A stretch of DNA of 64,000 nucleotides, taken from assembly GCF_030973515.1 (NCBI RefSeq), contig NZ_JARGZA010000008.1, positions 62,001 through 126,000 of the forward strand, written 5' to 3'. Position 1 is the first letter of the stretch, and the number at the start of each line of letters is the position of its first letter. The translations under genes and the position numbers were made by a program. This DNA comes from Jannaschia maritima (lineage in GTDB: Bacteria > Pseudomonadota > Alphaproteobacteria > Rhodobacterales > Rhodobacteraceae). Below are positions 24,442 to 34,085 of this stretch, piece after piece. The notes beneath the pieces are model-generated. The model searched no databases. It was not told the origin of the DNA and worked only from the letters and a program-made list of their open reading frames with translations.

Positions 24442-25461
24442 ATGGTTCCGCTCGAACACCTGGTCCGCCTAACCGATGGCTGCGGCATCTGGCAGCACGC
24501 CCGCCACGCCGTGCCGGACCGCCGCCATGGATATTGCCTGGACGACGTGGCACGCGCGCTGTGGTTCTGCGCCCGGCGCGCCCGCCTAGATCCCGTAGAT
24601 CCGGTCCCTGGACGCCTGGCCACGGTCTATGCCGGCTTTACGGACCATGCGTGGGACGGGGAGGCGGGGGCGTTCCGCAACTTCATGACCGCCGATCGAC
24701 GCTGGATCGGGGACGAGGACGAGGACGCGTCGGCCCGCACGCTCCTGGCCCTCGCCGAAACGGCGACGTCGTCGCTGGGGGAGGGGATCTCGGGCTGGGC
24801 CGCCGATCTGTTGCGCGAAGCGCTGCCGATCGCGGGACGCCTGCAATCCCCGCGCGGCTGGGCCTGGGCGCTGGGAGCGTTGCGGCGGGCGGAGCGGCTG
24901 GATCACCACACGGACGGGCTGGCGTCTCCGCTGGCGCGGCGGCTGCAGGATTGCTGGGCGGCGGCGGCTTCGCCTGCCCATCCGTTCTTCGAGCCGTATC
25001 TGGCCTACGACAGTCCCAGGCTCGCGCAGGGCGCGCTCGACGGGTCGCGCTGGGTGCCCGCCCTGGGCGATGCCGGCCTGGCGGCGATGCGTTGGCTGTC
25101 CGACATCCAGAGGGGTCCGGATGGCCGGTTCCGGCCACCGGGCTCGTGGGGGTACGGACGGGAAGGCGCGCCGGCGCTCCATGCGCAGCAGCCGCTCGAC
25201 GCATGGGCCCATGTGGAGGCATCGCTCGCCGCGGCCCGTGTGACGGGCGATCCCCGGTGGCGGGAGGAGGCCCGCCGGGCGCATGCCTGGTTCCTGGGCG
25301 AGAACGACGCCGGCCAACCATTGGCGACGCCCGGGGGCGGCTGCCGCGACGGGATCGACCCGCAGGGTATCAGCGTGAACCAGGGGGCCGAATCGACACT
25401 CGCATGGCTTCACGCGGATGCCGCGATGGCGCTGGCGGCGGCCGAGGCGGAGGGGGAGTGA
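24442..25461 (+). CDS. Alpha/alpha-toroid (glycosidase-like) protein associated with GT4 enzymes
   Basis: A 339-aa helical protein. LTDGCGIWQHARHAVPDRRHGYCLDDVARAL matches the domain found C-terminal to some GT4 enzymes (written here across two motifs: GCGIWQHARHAVPDRRH and GYCLDDVARAL). FRNFMTADRRW and EDASARTLLAL follow the same pattern. The fold suggests a six-hairpin barrel acting on or binding an oligosaccharide; no activity is assigned. Here the domain is a separate gene, divergent from two GT4 genes, suggesting the fused protein was split or never joined. Confidence 0.7.
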   Translation: MVPLEHLVRLTDGCGIWQHARHAVPDRRHGYCLDDVARALWFCARRARLDPVDPVPGRLATVYAGFTDHAWDGEAGAFRNFMTADRRWIGDEDEDASARTLLALAETATSSLGEGISGWAADLLREALPIAGRLQSPRGWAWALGALRRAERLDHHTDGLASPLARRLQDCWAAAASPAHPFFEPYLAYDSPRLAQGALDGSRWVPALGDAGLAAMRWLSDIQRGPDGRFRPPGSWGYGREGAPALHAQQPLDAWAHVEASLAAARVTGDPRWREEARRAHAWFLGENDAGQPLATPGGGCRDGIDPQGISVNQGAESTLAWLHADAAMALAAAEAEGE

Positions 25462-25647
25462 CGGGGTGACGGTGCCGCTCCGCCCACGGGGCGTGCCGGC
25501 CTCCGTCGCCGACCTCGCGTTCCCGGTCGCGGCACGCCGCCATCCCGCGATCGGCGTCCGTTCGGGCAGGGTGCCGCATCCGCGGGCCCCTGCATCCCCG
25601 CGGAGCCGGATCCTCCATGCCGCCCGTCGGAGGGAAAACAGTCAGCG

Positions 25648-25676
25648 TTGACCGTTTCGCCGTCCGGACCTAGCGT
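25648..25676 (+). promoter_or_regulatory. Predicted sigma-70-type promoter for the TRAP operon
   Basis: TTGACC (25648-25653) and TAGCGT (25671-25676) are 17 bp apart and about 32 bp upstream of the TRAP binding-protein ATG, which has GGGGAGAAG before it. The -10 is a weak match. The remainder of the 25462-25708 gap shows no gene. Confidence 0.4.
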
Positions 25677-25708
25677 CATCGCAAGGACATCACGATGGGG
25701 AGAAGACC

Positions 25709-26827
25709 ATGCGACCGACCGCGATCGTTGCCGCCGCCCTGTTTGCCGCCACCGGCGCGCAGGCTCAGGTGGAGTTCATCGCCAACTCCTTCTATTCCGC
25801 CCAGGCCCCCTTCTCGAAGTACGGCTATACCGAATGGGCCGAGCGGGTCCGGGACCTTTCGAACGGGGAGTTGGCGCCGGAGGTCTATACCGGGACGGTC
25901 CTCCTGGCGCCGCGCGCGTCGATGCAGGGCGTGCGCGACAACATCGTCCAGGTGGCCCATCACGCCGCCGTCTATACCCCGTCGGAGCTGCCCGTCGCCA
26001 ACGCGGTGCAGGAGCTGGGCTTCAACTACGACGACCCGCTCGCCGCGATCCTGGCCGTCACCGAGTTCTCGATGACGAACGAGGACCAGCTGCAGGAATG
26101 GCGCGACAAGGGGATGGTCTATCTGGGGGGCTATGCCACGCCGCCCTACATCCTGTTCTGCCGCGAGCCGATCCGCACCCTGGACGAGTTCCAGGGCAAG
26201 CGCATCCGCACGGCCGGATCGACGGTGTCGCTGTGGGTCGAGGCGGCCGGCGGCGTGCCGGTCAACGTGCCGTCGTCCGAGATGTACACCGGCCTGGAGC
26301 GGGGGACGCTGGACTGCGCGTCGAACGCGGCCAGCGACCTGATCGACCGGTCCCTGTGGGAGGTGGCCGAGCATACGACCGTGCTGCCGACGGGGATGTA
26401 CTATTCGGGGCCGCAATGGGGCTTCAACCCCGGGTTCTGGGCATCCCTGTCGCCCGAGCACCGTTCCGTCCTGATGGAGGCGACGGCGCAGACGATCGGG
26501 TCGATGATGGTCAACTACATCGCCAACGCCGAGGCCGCGCTGGTCACGGCCGCGGAGCGGGGCAACACCATCCACGAACCGGCGGAGGATCTGGCGCAGT
26601 CGGCCGACGACTTCCGCGCCCAGGCCATCGACATGGCCTACGAGATGGCCGCCGACCGCTACGGGCTGTCGAACGGCCGCGAGCTGATCGACGAGTTCCG
26701 CGCGACCTACGATCGGTGGCAGGGGTTGCTGGACGAGATCGACCGGACCGACCCGGAGGCCATCGCTGAGCTGGCGATGACGGAAATCTACGACAAGATC
26801 GACCCCGAAACCTACGGCGTGGAATAG
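25709..26827 (+). CDS. TRAP transporter substrate-binding protein (DctP family)
   Basis: A 372-aa periplasmic protein with signal peptide (residues 1-19, cleavage after AQA). The DctP region includes the conserved arginine in FQGKRIRTAGS and the GTLDCA motif, where organic-acid carboxylates are bound. It captures a carboxylate-bearing substrate for the DctQ/DctM pair encoded after the TetR gene. First gene of a long plus-strand unit that appears to run to 35463. Confidence 0.9.
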   Translation: MRPTAIVAAALFAATGAQAQVEFIANSFYSAQAPFSKYGYTEWAERVRDLSNGELAPEVYTGTVLLAPRASMQGVRDNIVQVAHHAAVYTPSELPVANAVQELGFNYDDPLAAILAVTEFSMTNEDQLQEWRDKGMVYLGGYATPPYILFCREPIRTLDEFQGKRIRTAGSTVSLWVEAAGGVPVNVPSSEMYTGLERGTLDCASNAASDLIDRSLWEVAEHTTVLPTGMYYSGPQWGFNPGFWASLSPEHRSVLMEATAQTIGSMMVNYIANAEAALVTAAERGNTIHEPAEDLAQSADDFRAQAIDMAYEMAADRYGLSNGRELIDEFRATYDRWQGLLDEIDRTDPEAIAELAMTEIYDKIDPETYGVE

Positions 26828-26840
26828 AGCGGGACCCGCC

Positions 26841-27476
26841 GTGCTGGCGGACGCCCCCGGTCCGGGTGCGGCACGGTCGCGCCGCACCCGCGCCCGCATC
26901 CTGGACGCCACGCGGGCCTGCATCCTGGAGCGTGGCCTGCGCGACACGACGACCGTCCTCGTGACCGAACGGGCCGGGGTGTCGCGCGGCGCGTTGCTGC
27001 ACCATTTCCCCGCGAAGGAGGATCTGCTGCGCGAAGCCCTGCGCGACCTGCTGGTGCGCGAGGTCGCGCACATGCGCGGCCTGGCCGGGGACGTGACCGC
27101 GGGGCGGCTGGACTTCGACGGGCTGATCGACCGGCTGTGGGGCCGCTTCTCCGGTCCGCTCTACATGATCTCGCTGGAGTTCGTGAACGCTGCGCGGACG
27201 GATGCGGCGATCCTGGACGTGCTGCGCGCCGTGGCGCCCGACTTCAACGAGGCCAGCCGCGCGATCTGGGACGAGCTGGTCCGCGTCCGGCTGGGCCGGA
27301 CGTCGCCGCGCCACGGGGCCGCGTTCACCGCGACGCTGTGCCTGCTGCGGGGGATGGCGACGCAAACCATCTGGCGCGACGATCCGGAGATCCTCGACGA
27401 GGCGCTTGCCTTCTGGAAGGACGCGATGCGGGATCTGGGCATCACCGCCGACCGCGTGGATGCCGTCTATGGATGA
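26841..27476 (+). CDS. TetR/AcrR family transcriptional regulator
   Basis: A 211-aa regulator with the helix-turn-helix in about residues 12-58 (RARILDATRACILERG, then VSRGALLHHFPAKEDLL). It sits between dctP and dctQ, an unusual place that ties its level to the transporter. The GTG start is 14 bp after the dctP stop; its 3' end overlaps dctQ by eight bases. It probably senses the imported substrate and controls this operon. I saw no clear operator dyad at the operon promoter. Confidence 0.85.
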   Translation: MLADAPGPGAARSRRTRARILDATRACILERGLRDTTTVLVTERAGVSRGALLHHFPAKEDLLREALRDLLVREVAHMRGLAGDVTAGRLDFDGLIDRLWGRFSGPLYMISLEFVNAARTDAAILDVLRAVAPDFNEASRAIWDELVRVRLGRTSPRHGAAFTATLCLLRGMATQTIWRDDPEILDEALAFWKDAMRDLGITADRVDAVYG

Positions 27477-27987
27477 TGTCGCGGAACCGTCCCACGGGCC
27501 GCTGGCCTGGGTCGCGGTCTGGACGAACCGCGCCTTCGTGGTCGTGGCCGCCGTCGCTGTGGTGGCGATGATGGCGCACGTCACGATCGACGTGGCCTGG
27601 CGGGCGCTGGCCAACGGCGCGCTGATCGGGACCGTCGAGATCGTGTCGTACTACTACATGGTGGTCCTGGTCATGCTGGCCTTCGGCTATGTCGAGCTGC
27701 GGCGTGAGCATATCCGCGTGGACCTGTTCGTGCAGCGCATGCCCGCCGGCGTGCAGCTGGCGTTCTATCTGGCGGCCTGCGCGATGGCGGCGGCGTATTT
27801 CGGGGTCCTGCTGTACCAGTCCGTTCAGGACGCATGGCGCGCCACGGCGCAGGCGGAAACGGTGATGGCGAACTTCGTGTTCTTCATCTGGCCCGCGCGG
27901 TGGGCGCTGCCGCTGGGTTGGCTGGGGATCCTGCTGGCGGTGATCGCCAACGCGGCCCGGGCCGTCCAGACGCGAAGGGCGCTGTAG
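27469..27987 (+). CDS. TRAP transporter small permease (DctQ family)
   Basis: A 172-aa protein with four membrane helices. The second, ending in EIVSYYYMVVLVMLAFGYVEL, and the following REHIRVDLF are classic DctQ features. The ATG at 27469 overlaps the TetR stop by eight bases. It links the binding protein and the large permease DctM, which starts five bases after its stop. Confidence 0.88.
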   Translation: MDDVAEPSHGPLAWVAVWTNRAFVVVAAVAVVAMMAHVTIDVAWRALANGALIGTVEIVSYYYMVVLVMLAFGYVELRREHIRVDLFVQRMPAGVQLAFYLAACAMAAAYFGVLLYQSVQDAWRATAQAETVMANFVFFIWPARWALPLGWLGILLAVIANAARAVQTRRAL

Positions 27988-27991
27988 GCTC

Positions 27992-29302
27992 ATGGACAAC
28001 CTGACCATCGGGCTGATCTGCACGGGCGTCACCCTGGTCCTGATCGCGCTGCGTTTCCCGATCGGGGTGGTGCTGGGCGCGGTGGCGCTGGTGGGCATCT
28101 CCTGGATGACGTCGCCGCGCGTCGCCTGGGGCATGATCTCGGCCACGCCGTTCGACTTCATCGGCCAATGGGAGCTGTCGGCCGCGCCCATGTTCCTGCT
28201 GATGGGCTACATCGCGACCTCGGCCGAGCTGACGCGCGGCATGTTCGACGCGCTGCGGCTGTTCCTGGCACGCCTGCCGGGCGGCCTGGCGATATCGAGC
28301 GTGGGGGCCTGCGCGTTCTTCGCCGCCGCCTCCGGGTCCAGCGTGGCGACGGCGGCGGCGATGTCGCGGATCGCCGTGCCCGAGATGCTGAAGTACCGCT
28401 ACGACAAGGGGCTGGCGACGGGCACCATCGCGGCGTCGGGCACGCTGGGATCGCTGATCCCGCCGTCGGTCCTGCTGATCCTGTACGGGGTGAACGCGGA
28501 GGTGTCGGTGGGCCAGTTATTCATGGCGGGGTTCATCCCGGGCCTGGTGTCGGCGCTGCTGTACGGGGTGATGATCGTGATCCGGGTCAAGGTCAGCCCC
28601 GCGCTCGCCGGTCCCGTGCAGGAGCGCGCGACGCGGGCCGAGAAGGTCGCCGCGCTGCGCGAGGTCTGGCCGCTGCCGACCCTGATCCTGCTGGTGCTGG
28701 GGGGCATCTTCACCGGCGTCTTCTCGCCCACGGAGGCGGGCGCGCTGGGGGCGGCCTTCGCCACGGCCATCGCCCTGTGGCGGCGCAGCCTGACGCGGGC
28801 CCGCTTCCGGGAGGCGGTCGTCAAGACGCTGGAAGGGACGGCGTCCATCTTCCTGATCCTGATCGGATCGGTCTTCTTCACCCGGTTCCTGGCGCTCAGC
28901 GGCCTGCCGACCGCGTTCTCGGACGCGGTGCTGTCGGTCAGCGCGGAGCCCTGGTGGATCCTGTTCGCGGTGGCGGTGATCTACATCCTGCTGGGCATGC
29001 TGATCGATTCAATCGGTCTGCTCCTGCTGACGCTGCCGCTGGTCCTGCCGTTGGCGCAGGGGGCGGGGATGGACCTGATCTGGTTCGGGATCATCGTCAT
29101 CAAGCTGCTGGAGATCGGGCTGGTGACGCCGCCCATTGGGCTGAACGTCTACGTCATCAAGGGTGCGCTGGGGAACATCGTCACGCTGCCGCAGGTGTTC
29201 CGCGGCGTGGCGTGGTTCATCGTGATGGACTTCGCGGCCCTGTTCCTGATCATCGCGGTGCCTGCCCTGTCGCTTTGGCTGCCATCGCTCGCCTATCGTT
29301 GA
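27992..29302 (+). CDS. TRAP transporter large permease (DctM family)
   Basis: A 436-aa ion-coupled permease with about twelve membrane segments. FRFPIG-type RFPIGVVLGAVALVGI at the start, AASGSSVATAAAM and GTLGSLIPPSVLLILYG are DctM landmarks. It forms the translocation channel with DctQ and uses a sodium gradient in characterised members. The amidohydrolase gene begins 20 bases downstream. Confidence 0.92.
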   Translation: MDNLTIGLICTGVTLVLIALRFPIGVVLGAVALVGISWMTSPRVAWGMISATPFDFIGQWELSAAPMFLLMGYIATSAELTRGMFDALRLFLARLPGGLAISSVGACAFFAAASGSSVATAAAMSRIAVPEMLKYRYDKGLATGTIAASGTLGSLIPPSVLLILYGVNAEVSVGQLFMAGFIPGLVSALLYGVMIVIRVKVSPALAGPVQERATRAEKVAALREVWPLPTLILLVLGGIFTGVFSPTEAGALGAAFATAIALWRRSLTRARFREAVVKTLEGTASIFLILIGSVFFTRFLALSGLPTAFSDAVLSVSAEPWWILFAVAVIYILLGMLIDSIGLLLLTLPLVLPLAQGAGMDLIWFGIIVIKLLEIGLVTPPIGLNVYVIKGALGNIVTLPQVFRGVAWFIVMDFAALFLIIAVPALSLWLPSLAYR

Positions 29303-29321
29303 GACTTGCCGGGAGGATGGC

Positions 29322-30554
29322 ATGACGAGCACCTTGATACAGAACGCGCGGATCGTGGACGGGTCCGCCGACAGGGCCGCGGACCCGCAGGACATCGCCA
29401 TCGAGGACGGAACGTTCCGCGCGGTCGGCGGGGACGCGGCCTTCGACGCGGAGCACGTGATTGACGTGGACGGCGCGGTGGTGCTGCCGGGGCTGATCGA
29501 CTGCCATGTCCACGTCACGGCGGTGGACGCGAACCTGCCCGCGAACGTGGATCTGCCCAACTCGCTGGCCGCCTATCGCGCGATGCCGATCATGCGCGGC
29601 ATGATTGAGCGGGGCTTCACCACCGTGCGCGACCTGGGCGGCGCCGACATCGGCATCGTCCGCGCCATCGAGGAAGGGCTGATCGCGGGGCCGCGCCTGG
29701 TCATATGCGGCCAGGCCCTGAGCCAGACGGGCGGGCATTGCGACCAGCGCGGCCGATACGTCACGCAGGCGCCCGACCACTATGTCGGGAAGTTCGGCGC
29801 GATGGGGCGGATCGTCGACGGGGTGGCGGAGGTCCGCAAGGCGTGCCGGGAGGAGATCAAGGCGGGCGCGACCTTCATAAAGGTGATGGCGAACGGCGGG
29901 GTGTCGTCGCCCACCGACCCGATCCACTTCCTGGGCTTCGCGGTCGAGGAGCTGCGGGCCGCCGTCGAGGAGGCGGCCAATGCCGGGACCTACGTCGCCG
30001 GGCACCTCTATACCGACGAGGCGATCGTCAGGGCGCTCGATTGCGGCGTCCGTTCGATTGAGCACGCGAACCTGATCCGGCGCGACACGGCGGAGCGCGT
30101 CGCCCGCGAAGGGGCGGTCGTGGTGCCGACCAATGTGACGTACGACCTGCTGGCGCGGGAAGGGGCGCGGTTCGGCCTGCCGCCCGCATCGGTCGCCAAG
30201 ATCGCCGACGTGCTGGACGCGGGGCTGGAGGCGCTGACGGTGCTGCACGAATCGGGCGTGCTGATGGGGTACGGCTCGGATCTGCTGGGGGGGATGCATC
30301 CCTGGCAATCGGACGAGTTCACGATCCGGGGCCGCTACATGCCCGCCCACGACGTGATCCGATCGGCCACGCTGGACGCGGCCAGGCTGATGCGGATGGA
30401 GGGACGGATCGGGACCATCGCGCCCGACGCCAATGCCGACCTGATCGTGATGGACGGCGATCCGTTGGACGATCTATCGCTCCTGAAGGGGCAGGGGGCG
30501 CACATGCGGGCCATCATGAAGGACGGGGCGTTCGTGAAGTCGGAACTGGGCTGA
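29322..30554 (+). CDS. Metal-dependent amidohydrolase (prolidase/imidazolonepropionase-like)
   Basis: A 410-aa amidohydrolase. Metal ligands are visible: HVH in LIDCHVHVTAVD, the likely carboxylated Lys in FIKVMANGGV, His in AGHLYTDEA and SIEHANLI, and Asp in YGSDLLGG. This set matches the prolidase-like group that cleaves N-terminal amides, Xaa-Pro/Arg dipeptides or N-acyl amino acids. There is no signal peptide, so it acts in the cytoplasm on imported substrate. A TRAP importer lies on one side and a Liv-type ABC importer on the other. Confidence 0.85.
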   Translation: MTSTLIQNARIVDGSADRAADPQDIAIEDGTFRAVGGDAAFDAEHVIDVDGAVVLPGLIDCHVHVTAVDANLPANVDLPNSLAAYRAMPIMRGMIERGFTTVRDLGGADIGIVRAIEEGLIAGPRLVICGQALSQTGGHCDQRGRYVTQAPDHYVGKFGAMGRIVDGVAEVRKACREEIKAGATFIKVMANGGVSSPTDPIHFLGFAVEELRAAVEEAANAGTYVAGHLYTDEAIVRALDCGVRSIEHANLIRRDTAERVAREGAVVVPTNVTYDLLAREGARFGLPPASVAKIADVLDAGLEALTVLHESGVLMGYGSDLLGGMHPWQSDEFTIRGRYMPAHDVIRSATLDAARLMRMEGRIGTIAPDANADLIVMDGDPLDDLSLLKGQGAHMRAIMKDGAFVKSELG

Positions 30555-30556
30555 GC

Positions 30557-31309
30557 ATGCTCGTCGCCACGGGCATCGCGCGCGGCTTCTATGGCGTGCA
30601 GGCGCTGACGGCCGCGGACCTGACGGTCGAGCGGGGGACCGTCACGGGCCTGATCGGGCCGAACGGGGCGGGCAAGACCACGATGTTCAACTGCCTCAGC
30701 GGCGTCGTGCCGCCCGAAGGCGGCACGGTCACGTTCGAGGGGGTGGACGTCACCGGCTGGCGGCCCGAGGCGATCGCGCAGGCGGGACTGGTGCGGACGT
30801 TCCAGATCGCGCGCGGGTTCCCGTCACTGACGGTGCTGGAATCGCTGCTGCTGCATGGCGACAGGCAACCCGGCGAGGGTCTGGGGGCCGCGCTGCTCGG
30901 TCGTGGCCGCGCCCGCGAGCGCGCGTTGGTGGCACGGGCCGAAGGCGTGGCGGAACGGTTGAACCTGACCCCCGTGCTGCACGCGATGTCCACCGAACTG
31001 TCGGGCGGGCAGAAGAAGCTCCTGGAGATCGGGCGCGCCTTGATGGGCCGCCCCCGCCTGGTCCTGCTGGACGAGCCTGTGGCGGGGGTGAACCCCACCC
31101 TCGCGATCGAGATCGCGGACCGGATCGCGGCCCTGCGCGCCGACGGGCTGACCTTCCTGGTGGTGGAGCACGACATGGAGATCGTGAAGCGCCTGTGCGA
31201 CCCGGTGGTGGTCATGGCGGGCGGCGCGACCTTGATGCAGGGGTCGTTCGCCGACGTGGTGTCGGATCCTCGGGTACAGGCCGCGTATCTTGGGACCCGG
31301 GTCGCGTGA
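30557..31309 (+). CDS. Branched-chain-amino-acid-type ABC ATPase (LivG family)
   Basis: A 250-aa ATPase. Walker A is GPNGAGKTTM, the signature LSGGQKKLLEIGRAL and Walker B LVLLDEPVAGVNP; the LivG-specific end VVEHDMEIVKRLCD is present. It works with the LivF-type ATPase whose GTG start overlaps its stop by four bases. Such importers carry amino acids, amides, urea or aromatic acids. Confidence 0.9.
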   Translation: MLVATGIARGFYGVQALTAADLTVERGTVTGLIGPNGAGKTTMFNCLSGVVPPEGGTVTFEGVDVTGWRPEAIAQAGLVRTFQIARGFPSLTVLESLLLHGDRQPGEGLGAALLGRGRARERALVARAEGVAERLNLTPVLHAMSTELSGGQKKLLEIGRALMGRPRLVLLDEPVAGVNPTLAIEIADRIAALRADGLTFLVVEHDMEIVKRLCDPVVVMAGGATLMQGSFADVVSDPRVQAAYLGTRVA

Positions 31310-32010
31310 CGGTCCTGGCCGCCACCGACGTGTCCGGCGGGTACGCCCGGACGGACGCGATCCTGAAGGGGATCGCCATCGAGGCCGCGGCGGGCGAGAT
31401 CGTGGCGATCCTGGGACCCAACGGCGCCGGCAAGTCCACCTTCCTGCGCGCCGTCACGGGCCAGCTGCCGCACGTCGCGGGGCGGATCGCGCTCGACGGG
31501 ACCGACATCGCGGGTTTGCGGCCCCGGCGCGTCGCGCGGGCGGGCGTGGGCTATGTCCCGCAGGAGGCCAACGTCTTCGCCACCCTGACCGTGCGCGAGA
31601 ACCTGGAGATGGGGGCCTGGTTGGCCCGGGACCCCGGGTCCCGCATCGTGGACATGCTGGATCGTTTTCCCGTCTTGGCCGAGAAGCGGCGCGACGCGGC
31701 ACGGACCCTGTCCGGCGGGCAGCGGCAGATCCTGGCCATGGCCATCGCCCTGATGGTCGAGCCGAAGCTCCTGCTGCTGGACGAGCCGTCGGCCGGCTTG
31801 TCGCCGTTGGCCGCGGGCGCGCTGTTCGACACGATCCGGCAGGTGGCGGCGCAGGGCGTCGCCGTCGTGCTGGTCGAGCAGAACGCGATGGACGCGCTTT
31901 CCATATGCGACCGGGCCTATATCCTGGCCGCGGGACGCAACCATACGACCGGAACCGGCGCGGCCCTGGCGGCCGACCCGGACATACGCCGCACCTTCCT
32001 GGGCGGCTGA
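31306..32010 (+). CDS. Branched-chain-amino-acid-type ABC ATPase (LivF family)
   Basis: A 234-aa ATPase with Walker A GPNGAGKST, LSGGQRQILAMAIAL and LLLDEPSAGLSP, and the LivF-type end VVLVEQNAMDAL. The GTG at 31306 is chosen because it overlaps the LivG stop (GTGA); earlier in-frame codons would lie inside livG. It is the second ATPase of this importer. Confidence 0.9.
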   Translation: MTVLAATDVSGGYARTDAILKGIAIEAAAGEIVAILGPNGAGKSTFLRAVTGQLPHVAGRIALDGTDIAGLRPRRVARAGVGYVPQEANVFATLTVRENLEMGAWLARDPGSRIVDMLDRFPVLAEKRRDAARTLSGGQRQILAMAIALMVEPKLLLLDEPSAGLSPLAAGALFDTIRQVAAQGVAVVLVEQNAMDALSICDRAYILAAGRNHTTGTGAALAADPDIRRTFLGG

Positions 32011-32030
32011 CAGCAAGGGGGACGAACACG

Positions 32031-33215
32031 ATGACCTACTACATGAACCGCCGCCTGTTCCTGGGAACGTCCGCGGCCGCATTGGCTGCGCCCGCGATCC
32101 TGCGCGCGCAATCGGGACCGATCGTGCTGGGCACGCTGACACCCTTGACGGGCGTGGGCGGCACCTATGGCCCGGCGATGCGCGACGCGATGCTGGGCGT
32201 GGTGTCGGACGTGAACGCGGCCGGCGGCGTCCTGGGCCGCGAGGTCCGCGTCGTGTCGGAGGACACCCAGACCTCGCCCGAGGCGGCGGTGCGCGCGGCG
32301 CGCAAGCTGATCGACGTGGACGGCGTGGCGGCGATCATGGGGACCTGGGCCTCGTCCGTCACGACCGCCGTCGCGCCCCTGTGCTGGGAATCGCAGACGA
32401 TGCTGATGTGCGTGTCGGGCGCCGACAGCATCACCGAGTTGCCGCATGGCGGCTACATCGCGCGGACGCAGCCGAACTCGAAGCTGCAGATCCGCGTGGC
32501 GGGCGAGTTCATGGTCGAGGAAAGCGCCACGTCGATGGCCTGGATCGGGCCGCAGACCCCCTTCGCCGCGTCCAGCATCGAGATCCTGGAGGAGATCGCA
32601 GCCGGGGCGGGCGGCGGCATGGAGAGCCTGATCTACGAGGCGGACAAGAGCACGTACCGCTCGGAGGTGGACCAGATCCTGCGCGGCAACCCGGATTTCG
32701 TCATGCTGGGCGGTTATGCGGCGGATTCCACCGTCCTGCTGCGCGACATCTGGCAGGCGGGCTACGAGGGGCGGATCATCGGGCCGGCTTATGCGGTCAA
32801 CGCCTCGGTGGTCGAAACGCTGCCGGTCGAGGTGCTGGAGGGCGTGTTCACCTGGGAGGGCGCCCCCGCCGTCGAGAGCGCGGCCTATGCCGACGTGCAG
32901 CGCATCCTCGGGGTGGAGGACGTCGACCCTTATTCCGCGCAGACCTACGACCACATGAGCCTGGCGATCCTGGCCATGGCGGCGGCGGGCGAGGCCACGG
33001 GCGCGGCCATCCGCGACACCCTGCGCACCGTGTCGCAGGGCCAGGGCGAGGTGGTCGAGAGCGCGGTGGCGGGCTTGGCCGCCCTGGGCGAGGCCGTGGA
33101 CTATCAGGGCGCGTCGGGTCCATGCGACTTCGACGAGATCGGCGACATCACGGGCACGCAGTTCGTGTTCAAGCGGATCGAGGGCGGCGCGCCATCGGTC
33201 TACAAGCGGGTCTGA
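32031..33215 (+). CDS. ABC substrate-binding protein (LivK-like, Tat-type signal)
   Basis: A 394-aa periplasmic binding protein of the Leu/Ile/Val type. The leader carries a twin-arginine pattern (NRRLFLGTSAAALA) before APAILRAQ, suggesting Tat export, which is common in this family. The mature part has TLTPLTGVGGTYGPAM and DTQTSPEAAVRAARKLI. It binds an amino-acid- or amide-like ligand for the LivH/LivM permeases that follow. Confidence 0.88.
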   Translation: MTYYMNRRLFLGTSAAALAAPAILRAQSGPIVLGTLTPLTGVGGTYGPAMRDAMLGVVSDVNAAGGVLGREVRVVSEDTQTSPEAAVRAARKLIDVDGVAAIMGTWASSVTTAVAPLCWESQTMLMCVSGADSITELPHGGYIARTQPNSKLQIRVAGEFMVEESATSMAWIGPQTPFAASSIEILEEIAAGAGGGMESLIYEADKSTYRSEVDQILRGNPDFVMLGGYAADSTVLLRDIWQAGYEGRIIGPAYAVNASVVETLPVEVLEGVFTWEGAPAVESAAYADVQRILGVEDVDPYSAQTYDHMSLAILAMAAAGEATGAAIRDTLRTVSQGQGEVVESAVAGLAALGEAVDYQGASGPCDFDEIGDITGTQFVFKRIEGGAPSVYKRV

Positions 33216-33221
33216 CGGGCG

Positions 33222-34085
33222 TTGGACCTGCTGCCGCAACTGCTGGTGAACGGGATCGTCCAGGGCACCCTGCTGGCGATCCCGGCCATCGGCTTCACCG
33301 CGATCTTCGCGGTGCTGCGCTTCCCGAACTTCGCGGTGGCCAGCCACGCGACGATCGGGGCCTTCGCGGGCTATGCGGCCAACGTCTGGCTGGGCCTGCC
33401 GGCGGCGCCGGCGCTGGTTGCGGCGTTCCTTGTCGCGGGCCTGATCGGCGTCCTGTCCGACGAGGTCGCGCTGCGCCCCCTGCGACCGCACGGGGCGCTG
33501 ACCACCGCCATCGCCAGCATCGCGCTGACCATCGTGCTGGAGAACGTCGTCCGCCTGATCTTCGGCAACGACCTGCGGGGCTACGACCTTCCGATCGTGC
33601 GCGACTGGCGCTGGCTCGGCGTGCGGATCGGGCCGCAGCAGGTGCAGAACCTCGCGATGGCGCTGGCGATCATGGCGGCGGTCTTCGCGACCCTGCGCTA
33701 TACCCGGATCGGCAAGGCGATGCGGGCGGTGGCGGACAATCCCGCCCTGGCCGAGCTGAAGGGAATCGACCCCGTCACCATCGGGCGGATCACCGTGTTC
33801 GCGGGGATGGGCCTGGTCGGCGCGGGCGGGATGCTGCTGGGCCTGGGCACGTCGATCGACCCGCTGACGGGGTTCCGGTTCATCCTGCCCATCTTCGCCG
33901 CCGCGGTCGTGGGCGGCCTCGGATCCATCCCCGGCGCCGCTCTGGGCGCGATGGTCGTGGGCATCGGCGAAGAGCTGTCGCTCCTGGTCCTGTCGCCGGC
34001 CTACAAGTCTGCGGTGGGCTTCGTTGCGATCGTGCTGGTGCTGGCGTTCCGTCCGCGGGGCATCCTGGGCGAACGGGCGTATTGA
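33222..34085 (+). CDS. Branched-chain-amino-acid-type ABC permease (LivH family)
   Basis: A 287-aa permease with about eight membrane helices. MDLLPQLLVNGIVQGTLLAI is a typical LivH N-terminus, and GIDPVTIGRITVFA is the conserved cytoplasmic loop. The start is TTG at 33222, six bases after the preceding stop; no better start is seen near the homologous N-terminus. The stop overlaps the LivM start (TGATG). Confidence 0.88.
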   Translation: MDLLPQLLVNGIVQGTLLAIPAIGFTAIFAVLRFPNFAVASHATIGAFAGYAANVWLGLPAAPALVAAFLVAGLIGVLSDEVALRPLRPHGALTTAIASIALTIVLENVVRLIFGNDLRGYDLPIVRDWRWLGVRIGPQQVQNLAMALAIMAAVFATLRYTRIGKAMRAVADNPALAELKGIDPVTIGRITVFAGMGLVGAGGMLLGLGTSIDPLTGFRFILPIFAAAVVGGLGSIPGAALGAMVVGIGEELSLLVLSPAYKSAVGFVAIVLVLAFRPRGILGERAY

